Positions 24,555 to 31,234 of a stretch of 34,509 nt of DNA are shown one piece after another. Each line of letters opens with the position of its first letter. The first letter of the stretch is position 1. A model generated the notes under the pieces. That model was given only the letters and a program-made list of their open reading frames with translations. It did not search any database and had not been told where the DNA came from. The translations under genes and the position numbers were made by a program. The stretch is from Streptomyces sp. CC53 (lineage in GTDB: Bacteria; Actinomycetota; Actinomycetes; Streptomycetales; Streptomycetaceae), in NCBI RefSeq assembly GCF_001865245.1, contig NZ_MKXB01000200.1, forward strand, positions 1 to 34,509, in the 5' to 3' direction.

Positions 24555-24557
24555 GCG

Positions 24558-24576
24558 CCGACCGGCGGCCGGTCGG
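24558..24576 (+). terminator. Hairpin after the HprK-like kinase gene
   Basis: An 8-bp perfect stem (24558-24565 with 24569-24576) with a 3-base loop, four bases after the kinase stop. No T-run. Confidence 0.6.
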
Positions 24577-24892
24577 GGAGCGGCGGCCGGGCGCGGCCCG
24601 GTCGGTGGCGCGCCGGGTGAGGAACCGGCCGGGCGCGCCCCCGTTCACCGCCCGGTCGGCGGGTGCGCCCGCCGGGGGCCGGCACTCCCCGGCCCGATCC
24701 GCGGGGTCGTGCCGGCCGGAACCGGCACCGGGCTCGGTCCCCGATGCCGGGCCAGGCGGTCAGCCAGGCACCGTCAGGCCGTCGACCAGGCACCCGCAGG
24801 GTGCCGGGCGAGGTCCCGGCAGGGCGCCGGTGAGGCGTCGGCCGGGTGCCGGCCCGCTCCGGCGGGGGCCGGTGGGGCGCCGGTCAGGCACG

Positions 24893-25045
24893 GGCTGAGC
24901 ACGGCTCGGCGTTGGACCGGTTCTGCGGTGGTGCCTGCGCGGGCGCAGGGCCCCGCCGGGCGCCCGGGGCCAGAGCCGGGCGTCGGCCGAGCGCCGGTCG
25001 GCTCCAGCGGGGCACCGGTCGCGAACCGGCTGAGCACGGCTCGGC
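24893..25045. repeat. 18-bp direct repeat, 135 bp apart, within longer imperfect copies
   Basis: GGCTGAGCACGGCTCGGC occurs at 24893-24910 and 25028-25045. The preceding 25 bases are also similar (GGGGCGCCGGTC versus GGGGCACCGGTC), so the whole unit is about 45 bp. It ends 19 bases before the end of pnkp. Confidence 0.85.
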
Positions 25046-25064
25046 AGCCCCCGGGCGCCCGGGA

Positions 25065-27629
25065 TCAGAGCCGGGGGTCCACCGGTTCCGACTCCAGGGC
25101 CAGGACCGCGAAGACGGCCTCGTGGACCCGCCACAGAGGCTCACCGGCAGCCAGGCGCTCCAGGGACTCCAGTCCGAGGGCGTACTCGCGCAGCGCCAGT
25201 GAGCGCTTGTGGCCCAGCGAGCGGGAGCGCAGGCGCCGCAGGTTGTCGGGGCGGGTGTACTCGGGGCCGTAGATGATGCGCAGGTACTCGCGGCCGCGGC
25301 ACTTCACGCCCGGCTGGGCCAGGCGGCCCTGCCCGTCGCGGGCGAGCGCCGCGAGCGGTTTGACCACCATGCCCTCGCCGCCGCGGCCGGTCAGCTCCAG
25401 CCACCAGTCGACGCCTTCCCGTACCGACGCCTCGTCGGTCGTCGTGACGACGAGGCGTCGGGTCGCCTGCAGCAGTCCTGTCCCGTCCTTGTCCACCAGC
25501 CCGTCCAGCAAGGCGAGTTGCTCGTCGTGCGGGAGTTCCGCGAGACTGCGGCCCTGCACGCCCAGCAGCTGGAACGGGGCGAAGCGGACGCCGTCCAGGC
25601 CGTCCGTCGTCCAGCAGTAGCGGCGGTAGGCATCCGTGAACGCCGACGCGTCGGCGGCCCGCTCCCGCTGCTGCGGCAGCAGCCCGCCCACGTCGACGCC
25701 CCGGCCGGCCGCCGCTTCGAGCGCGCCGACGGCTGCGGGGAACACGGCCGACGCGGCCGCCCCCACCGCCGCGTACTGGCCGCGCAGCAGTCCGCCCGCC
25801 TTCAGCGACCACGGCATCAGCTCACCGTCGAGCAGGAGCCAGTCCGTGTCCAGCTCGTCCCACAGGCCCGACGCGGACACGGCCGCACGGATGCGGGACA
25901 GGACCTGTTCCGTGGTGTCCTCGTCGGAGAAGAACGGGCGGCCCGTGCGGGTGTAGAGGGACCCCGTGGGGCCCTGGACGCCGAAGTGCCGCTCCGCGGC
26001 CTCCGCGTCCCGGCACACCAGGGCCACCGCCCGTGACCCCATGTGCTTCTCCTCGCACACCACCCGTGCCACACCGTCGGCCGCGTACTGGGCGAACGCC
26101 TCCGCAGGGTGCTCCAGGTACCCGTCGAGGCCGGAGGTGGCCGTGGGGGCCATGGTGGGCGGCAGGTAGGGGACCAGCCGCGGGTCCACCGCGAACCGGC
26201 TCATGACCTCCAGGGCCGCGGCGGCGTTCTCCTCGCGGACCGCGACGTTGCCCGCGTGGCGGGTCTCGACGACCCGGCGGCCGTGGACGTCCGCCAGGTC
26301 CAGCGGTCGGCCCTGGTGCCCGCCGGGCACGTCCGACGCGAGCGGCCGCACCGGCTCGTACCACACCTTCTCCGCCGGCACGTCGACCAGTTCGCGCTCC
26401 GGCCAGCGCAGCGCCGTCAGCCGGCCGCCGAACACGGCCCCCGTGTCCAGGCAGATCGTGTTGTTGAGCCAGGAGGTGGTGGGCACCGGGGTGTGGCCGT
26501 AGACGACCGTCGCCCGGCCGCGGTACTCCTCCGCCCACGGGTAGCGCACGGGCAGCCCGAACTCGTCGGTCTCGCCGGTCGTGTCGCCGTACAGGGCGTG
26601 CGAGCGCACCCGCCCCGACGTGCGGCCGTGGTACTTCTCGGGCAGGCCGGCGTGGCACACCACCAGGTCGCCGCCGTCCAGGACGTAGTGGCTGACGAGT
26701 CCGTCGATGAACTGCCGCACCTGCTGCCGGAACGCGTCGTCCTCCCGCTCCAGCTGCTCCACGGTCTCCGCGAGGCCGTGGGTGAGCTGCACCTTGCGGC
26801 CGTTCAGCCAGCGGCCCAGCTTGTTCTCGTGGTTGCCGGGCACGCACAGCGCGTCGCCCGACGCGACCATGCCCATGACGCGGCGCAGCACGCCCGGGCT
26901 GTCCGGTCCGCGGTCCACCAGGTCGCCGACGAACACGGCGGTGCGGCCCTCCGGGTGGCGGCCGTCCTCGTAGCCGAGCTTCGCGAGGAGCGCCTCCAGT
27001 TCGGACGCGCATCCGTGGATGTCGCCGATCACGTCGAACGGGCCCGTCAGGTGCCGCAGGTCGTTGAAGCGGCGCTCCAGCACCACCTCGGCGGCGTCGA
27101 TCTCGTCCACGCCGCGCAGCACGTGCACCTTGCGGAACCCCTCGCGTTCCAGGCCGCGCAGGGACCGCTGGAGCTCGCGGCGGTGGCGCCGTATCACGTG
27201 CCGCGGCATCCCGGACCGGTCGGGGCGGGCCGCGTTGCGGGCGGCACACACCTCCTCGGGGACGTCCAGCACGATCGCGACGGGCAGCACGTCGTGGGCG
27301 CGGGCGAGCTGCACGAGCTGCCGCCGGGACTCCTGCTGCACGCTCGTCGCGTCGACGACGGTGAGCCGGCCCGCGGCCAGCCGCTTGCCGGCGATGTAGT
27401 GCAGCACGTCGAAGGCGTCGCGGGACGCGCCCTGGTCGTTCTGGTCGTCCGCGACGAGGCCCCGGCAGAAGTCGGACGAGATGACCTCGGTCGGCTTGAA
27501 GTGCTTCGCGGCGAAGGTGGACTTGCCGGACCCGGTGGCGCCGACCAGCACCACGAGGGACAGGTCGGTGACGGGCAGCCGGCGCGGCGTCCGCGCGGCG
27601 GTGGTCTCCAGGGCGGGGGTGGTGGTCAT
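25065..27629 (-). CDS. pnkp: Polynucleotide kinase-phosphatase-ligase (bacterial RNA repair)
   Basis: Three-domain RNA end-healing and sealing enzyme of 854 residues. The kinase has Walker A GATGSGKST (30-38) and phosphorylates 5'-OH ends. The central calcineurin-type phosphatase shows GDIHGC, GDLVDRGPDS and GNHENK (about 200-270) and removes 2',3'-cyclic and 3'-phosphates. The C-terminal adenylyltransferase/ligase has the nucleophile motif EKHMGSR (Lys near 527) with LLLDGELMPW and GGEGMVVKP further on. Domain order and length match Clostridium thermocellum Pnkp (about 870 residues). The ligase is known to need Hen1 for full sealing. ATG at 27629 overlaps the hen1 stop by 4 nt, so the two subunits are co-translated. 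It repairs RNAs, mainly tRNAs, cut by ribotoxins. Confidence 0.96.
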   Translation of the reverse strand: MTTTPALETTAARTPRRLPVTDLSLVVLVGATGSGKSTFAAKHFKPTEVISSDFCRGLVADDQNDQGASRDAFDVLHYIAGKRLAAGRLTVVDATSVQQESRRQLVQLARAHDVLPVAIVLDVPEEVCAARNAARPDRSGMPRHVIRRHRRELQRSLRGLEREGFRKVHVLRGVDEIDAAEVVLERRFNDLRHLTGPFDVIGDIHGCASELEALLAKLGYEDGRHPEGRTAVFVGDLVDRGPDSPGVLRRVMGMVASGDALCVPGNHENKLGRWLNGRKVQLTHGLAETVEQLEREDDAFRQQVRQFIDGLVSHYVLDGGDLVVCHAGLPEKYHGRTSGRVRSHALYGDTTGETDEFGLPVRYPWAEEYRGRATVVYGHTPVPTTSWLNNTICLDTGAVFGGRLTALRWPERELVDVPAEKVWYEPVRPLASDVPGGHQGRPLDLADVHGRRVVETRHAGNVAVREENAAAALEVMSRFAVDPRLVPYLPPTMAPTATSGLDGYLEHPAEAFAQYAADGVARVVCEEKHMGSRAVALVCRDAEAAERHFGVQGPTGSLYTRTGRPFFSDEDTTEQVLSRIRAAVSASGLWDELDTDWLLLDGELMPWSLKAGGLLRGQYAAVGAAASAVFPAAVGALEAAAGRGVDVGGLLPQQRERAADASAFTDAYRRYCWTTDGLDGVRFAPFQLLGVQGRSLAELPHDEQLALLDGLVDKDGTGLLQATRRLVVTTTDEASVREGVDWWLELTGRGGEGMVVKPLAALARDGQGRLAQPGVKCRGREYLRIIYGPEYTRPDNLRRLRSRSLGHKRSLALREYALGLESLERLAAGEPLWRVHEAVFAVLALESEPVDPRL

Positions 27630-29122
27630 GCGGCCTTCTCCTCCTTCGTGGTCGGCGCGGTCGCCGCGGTGGTCCCCGCCTGGTCGGTGCCGAGCGTGAA
27701 CACCGCCATCTGCGTGGGAGGGCCCACTTCGGGGTCGTCGGGGCCGACGGGCGCGAACGCCACCGCGTAGCCGTACTGCCGCGCCACCTGCGCCGCCCAG
27801 GCACGGAACTCGGCGCGCGTCCACTCGAACCGGTGGTCGCCGTGCCGGACGTGGCCGGCGGGCAGGGACTCCCAGCGGACGTTGTACTCGACGTTCGGCG
27901 TCGTCACGAGCACGGTGCCCGGACGGGCGGCGCCGAACACCGCGTACTCCAGCGCCGGCAGGCGCGGCAGGTCGATGTGCTCGACGACCTCGCTCAGCAC
28001 CGCCGCGTCATAGCCCTTGAGCCGCTTGTCGGTGTACGCCAGGGAGCCCTGCACGAGCGTGGCACGCGACGCCTGGCGCTCGCCCATGCGCTCCAGCCCG
28101 ATCCGCCGCGCCGCGAGCGTCAGCGCCCGCATGGACACGTCGACGCCGACGACCTCCGTGAACCGGGGGTCCTTCAGCAGCTCCCGCACCAGCTGGCCCT
28201 GCCCGCAGCCGAGATCCAGCACCCGCTGGGCGCCCGCCGCGCGCAGCGCCGCGAGGATCGCCTCCCGGCGCTGCACCGCCAGCGGCACCGGCCGCTCCTC
28301 GGTGTCCGTCGACTCGTCCACGGCGTTGTCCAGGTCCTCCGGGGCGGTGTCGTCGGAGGCCGCCAGCCGGGCGAGCTCCAGCCGCTCCATCGCCTGGCGG
28401 GTCAGCGACCAGCGCCGCGCCAGGTAGCGGCTGGTGATCTGCTTGTGCTCCGGGTGCCCGGCCAGCCAGCCCTCGCCGGCCCGCAGCAGCTTGTCGACCT
28501 CGTCCGCCGACACCCAGTAGTGCTTGGCGTCGTCGAGCACCGGCAGCAGCACGTACAGGTGGCGCAGCGCGTCCGACAGCCGCTGGTCGCCCTCCAGCAG
28601 GAGCCGCACGTAACGCGAGTCGCCCCACTCGGGGAACTGCTCGTCGAGCGGCACCGGGTCGGCTTCCACGCGCCACCCCAGCGGCTCGAACAGCGCCCGT
28701 ACCAGGCCGGCGCCGCCGCGGGCGGGCAGCGCGGGCACGACCACGCGCAGCGGCAGCGGCCGCGTGGCCAACTCGGGCCGGGCGGCGCACTGCCCCTTGA
28801 GCGCGCTGGAGAACACCCCGCCGAGCGCGACCGCGAGCAGCGACGACGCGGCGTAGGGCCGGTCGTTGACGTACTGCGCGAGGGCCATGTCGGGCCCCTG
28901 GCCGGCGCCCTTGCCCTCGGCGCGCCGCACCAGCGCGACCGGGTCCACCTCCAGCAGCAGGGCCGCAGTGCAGCGCTCGGCCGTCGCCTCGGGATAGAAG
29001 ACGTGCGCCGTGCCGTGGGACGTGGAGAACGCCTGTGCCCGGTCGGGATGCTTGTGCAGCAGGAATCCGAGGTCGGAGGCGGGGCGCTCGGGAGTACCGG
29101 TCGTGCTGATCGTCAGGAACAC
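27626..29122 (-). CDS. hen1: 3' terminal RNA ribose 2'-O-methyltransferase Hen1
   Basis: Protein of 498 residues. The N-terminal half begins with VFLTISTT and DLGFLLHKHPDR, the conserved start of bacterial Hen1, and contacts Pnkp. The C-terminal methyltransferase has SAM motif VLDLGCGQGQL (about 297-307), the metal site E-V-V-E-H (about 379-383) and a further His in HGDHRFEW. It 2'-O-methylates the 3' end of the cleaved RNA before ligation, so the repaired RNA resists re-cleavage at that site. GTG at 29122 is chosen because the family starts here. No ribosome site is visible, and AATACT at -13 to -8 relative to the GTG could be the -10 of a leaderless transcript. It forms a two-gene operon with pnkp and is divergent from the Crp/Fnr gene. 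Confidence 0.95.
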   Translation of the reverse strand: MFLTISTTGTPERPASDLGFLLHKHPDRAQAFSTSHGTAHVFYPEATAERCTAALLLEVDPVALVRRAEGKGAGQGPDMALAQYVNDRPYAASSLLAVALGGVFSSALKGQCAARPELATRPLPLRVVVPALPARGGAGLVRALFEPLGWRVEADPVPLDEQFPEWGDSRYVRLLLEGDQRLSDALRHLYVLLPVLDDAKHYWVSADEVDKLLRAGEGWLAGHPEHKQITSRYLARRWSLTRQAMERLELARLAASDDTAPEDLDNAVDESTDTEERPVPLAVQRREAILAALRAAGAQRVLDLGCGQGQLVRELLKDPRFTEVVGVDVSMRALTLAARRIGLERMGERQASRATLVQGSLAYTDKRLKGYDAAVLSEVVEHIDLPRLPALEYAVFGAARPGTVLVTTPNVEYNVRWESLPAGHVRHGDHRFEWTRAEFRAWAAQVARQYGYAVAFAPVGPDDPEVGPPTQMAVFTLGTDQAGTTAATAPTTKEEKAA

Positions 29123-29539
29123 ATGCCCGAGTATTCCGGCGTCCGTGCCCCGGTGGCCAGCGCTTTTACCGGCGGCGGGCAGCCGGTGCCCTGGGTCCTG
29201 GCGCCCGAGTCCCCCGTACCGGCCGGGCATGGCACGGACCGTGGGCGGTGCCGCCACAGAGCGCACGGGGGGCGCACGGGGTGTTCTCCGGGGGCATGGT
29301 GCAGCACCAGGGGAGCGGCCTTCGATTCGTGTGCGCCTGGTGTGATTCGCCGTTGGTTGACGGGTCTATAAGCAGCCCATAGCGTTCTTCACCCCGAAGG
29401 AGTGACGCGATATCAACCCCGTTGCACCAACGGCTTCTTGATGTGGTGCGCAGGACGGTGGGCGCACGAGAACCCATGCGAATCCCGTGAGCACACGGCT
29501 GTGCCGGCTGTGTGGACCCACGGTGGGGAGGGGCGCGGA
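29123..29539. other. Divergent control region between hen1 and the Crp/Fnr gene
   Basis: 417 bases with no gene I support, AT-richer than average between about 29320 and 29440. It should hold the hen1 promoter on the minus strand (possible leaderless -10 next to the GTG) and the promoter given separately for the plus-strand operon. No obvious Crp-type palindrome TGTGA-N6-TCACA is seen, although TGTGATTC occurs at 29341. Confidence 0.5.
29357..29385 (+). promoter_or_regulatory. Candidate promoter for the Crp/Fnr-cyclase-NTPase-SPFH operon
   Basis: TTGACG at 29357-29362 and TAGCGT at 29380-29385 with 17-base spacing fit the HrdB-type consensus (TTGACA, TAGGAT) reasonably well. It would give a leader of about 145 bases before ATG 29540. 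Confidence 0.5.
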
Positions 29540-30268
29540 ATGAGTCTTTTCGGCCAGGACCGCTCCTTCCTCGACGCACTCACCCCCGAGGACCGCCGCG
29601 CGCTGCTCGCCGAGGGCGCACCCCGCGTCTACGCACCGGGCACCGTGATGATCCGCGAACGCGACACCTCCGCCTACGTCCTGGCCCTGCTGTCCGGCTG
29701 GGCCGTCGTCTCCGTCGAGACCGAGCGCGGCGCCCGCCTCATCCTCGCCCTGCGCGGCGCCGGGGAGGTCGTCGGCGACCTCGCCGCCGTCGACCAGGGC
29801 CCCCGCAGCGCCACCGTCACCGCACTCGGCCGCGTCGACGCCGTCTCCGTCTCCGGCGACCGCTTCCGACGCTTCCTCGCCGCCCGACCGCACGCCACCT
29901 CGCTGATCATGCGCCAGCTCAGCGCCCGCCTCCGCAGCGCCGACGTCGAACGCCGCTCTCTCGCCTCCGAGACCGTGCTCCAGCGGCTCGCCGCCCGGCT
30001 GGTGGAGCTCGCCCAGCACGCCGGCAGCAGCCGTCCCGGCGGCACCGTCCTGGAACTGCCGCTCCCCCAACACGACCTCGCCGCCGCCATCGGCGCCACC
30101 CGCGAAGCCGTTGCCAAGGCGCTGCGCCAGCTGCGCGAACACGGCGTCGTACGGACCGCGCAGCGCAGAGTCGTCGTCACCGACACGGACGCCCTGCTCG
30201 CCCTCGCCCGCGGCCGGGGACTGCGCACGGCGCCGGGACCCGCGGAGAAATCTCCGCCGGGTGTGTAA
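29540..30268 (+). CDS. Crp/Fnr family transcriptional regulator
   Basis: DNA-binding regulator of 242 residues. Residues about 10-125 form a cyclic-nucleotide-binding beta roll whose phosphate cassette reads GEVVGDLAAVDQGPRSATV, keeping the Arg and SATV but with Asp where cAMP-binding proteins usually have Glu. A long dimer helix follows, then a winged helix-turn-helix (about 165-230) with PLPQHDLAAAIGATREAVAKA as the recognition unit. No Fnr-type cysteine cluster is present, so it is not an iron-sulfur oxygen sensor. GGGGAGGGG precedes the ATG. It heads a gene run that includes a class III nucleotide cyclase-like protein 97 bases downstream. This makes a cyclic nucleotide signal within the operon an attractive inference. 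Confidence 0.92.
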   Translation: MSLFGQDRSFLDALTPEDRRALLAEGAPRVYAPGTVMIRERDTSAYVLALLSGWAVVSVETERGARLILALRGAGEVVGDLAAVDQGPRSATVTALGRVDAVSVSGDRFRRFLAARPHATSLIMRQLSARLRSADVERRSLASETVLQRLAARLVELAQHAGSSRPGGTVLELPLPQHDLAAAIGATREAVAKALRQLREHGVVRTAQRRVVVTDTDALLALARGRGLRTAPGPAEKSPPGV

Positions 30269-30364
30269 ACCGCCACATCGCCGGCCGCCCCACCCGGACA
30301 GGCTGGCCCTGCCACCACGAGCACCACGGCACATCTCAGCACCACGGCCACCCAGGGAGTCCGA

Positions 30365-31234
30365 GTGAGCAGTGCGGGAGCCATCCACAGACTGGTCGTC
30401 TTCGGGGACGCCTGCGCCTCCGGAACGCTCGGCATGGACGCCAAGAGGCGCATGCGCACCGCCATGTACGAGGCGTTCGGCGAGGCGTACGCCGCCATCG
30501 GCGTCGAACCCGCCTCCGTCCACCAGGAGGACCGGGGCGACGGCATCCTCGCCGCGCTGCGCCCCGACGTACCGCCGACCCTCGTCGTCGGCCGGTGGGT
30601 CGACACCCTCTACGAGAGCCTGCGCGAGCACAACGCCGGCCGCGACCGGCGGCTGCGGATACGCGTCGGCATGAACGCCGGACTCGTCCTCGACGACGGC
30701 AGGGGCCTCGTCGGCCGCGCCGTCGACCTGGCCTGCCGGCTCTGCGACAGCGCCACCGCGAAGGCCGTCATGGACCGCGCCGAGGACGCCGACCTGCTCG
30801 TCGTCGTCTCCGACTGGCTGTACGCCAACGTGGTCCGGGAAGGCGGCCGCTACGTCGAGCCCGACCACTACCGGCAGGCCCGCGTCCAGGCCAAGGAGAC
30901 CGACGAGACCGCCTGGTTCCACCTCCCCAGGCGCCCCGCACCGCCCCTGCCGGAGGACCCCCGAGGGGGCCCGGGCGGTGCCGCACGGACCGGCGGTGGG
31001 CCGCATCCGGGGGACGGCCCACCGCCACCCCGCCCCGGCGGTCCCCGGCCGCCCGACGGCGCCGGCCCGGACCCCGCCCCCGGCGGGCCGCACCCGCCCG
31101 CCGAGGACGACGACGGACCCCCGCCCCGGCACCTCTACCAGGCCGGCGGGGACCTCCTCGTCGTCGACCGGTCCACCCTGCACGGCGGCTTCACCGGCTT
31201 CCGCAAGGACTCCGGCAAGGGAGGCAGCGCATGA
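30365..31234 (+). CDS. Class III nucleotide cyclase-like protein
   Basis: Protein of 289 residues. The first 165 fit the adenylate/guanylate cyclase homology fold: Asp15 in VVFGDACASG and Asp59 in EDRGDGILAAL are the two metal-binding aspartates, and RIRVGMNAGLVLDD with VDLACRL (D121, R125) matches the NxxxR segment, with Asp in place of Asn. The base-selecting Lys normally ahead of GDG is Asp56 or Arg57 here, so the substrate may not be ATP, or the domain may be regulatory. A Pro/Gly-rich disordered linker (about 185-250) leads to a C-terminal tail with HLYQAGGDLLVVD, a short motif seen in many streptomycete conflict proteins. GTG has GGGAG 6 bases upstream, and the stop overlaps the next ATG (ATGA). 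Confidence 0.75.
   Translation: MSSAGAIHRLVVFGDACASGTLGMDAKRRMRTAMYEAFGEAYAAIGVEPASVHQEDRGDGILAALRPDVPPTLVVGRWVDTLYESLREHNAGRDRRLRIRVGMNAGLVLDDGRGLVGRAVDLACRLCDSATAKAVMDRAEDADLLVVVSDWLYANVVREGGRYVEPDHYRQARVQAKETDETAWFHLPRRPAPPLPEDPRGGPGGAARTGGGPHPGDGPPPPRPGGPRPPDGAGPDPAPGGPHPPAEDDDGPPPRHLYQAGGDLLVVDRSTLHGGFTGFRKDSGKGGSA

Larger units (their letters stand above)
24555..25064. other. Repeat-rich spacer between convergent kinase and pnkp genes
   Basis: 510 bases with no gene I can support. Frames on both strands give only Gly/Ala/Arg/Pro-rich runs. The block 24780-25050 consists of degenerate repeats built on GCGCCGGT and GGTGCCGG, including the exact 18-bp duplication listed separately. Confidence 0.5.

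Noticed and set aside
29402..29539. Upstream extension of the Crp/Fnr gene to 29402
   Set aside because: The extra 46 codons contain no conserved sequence, and GGGGAGGGG points to ATG 29540.
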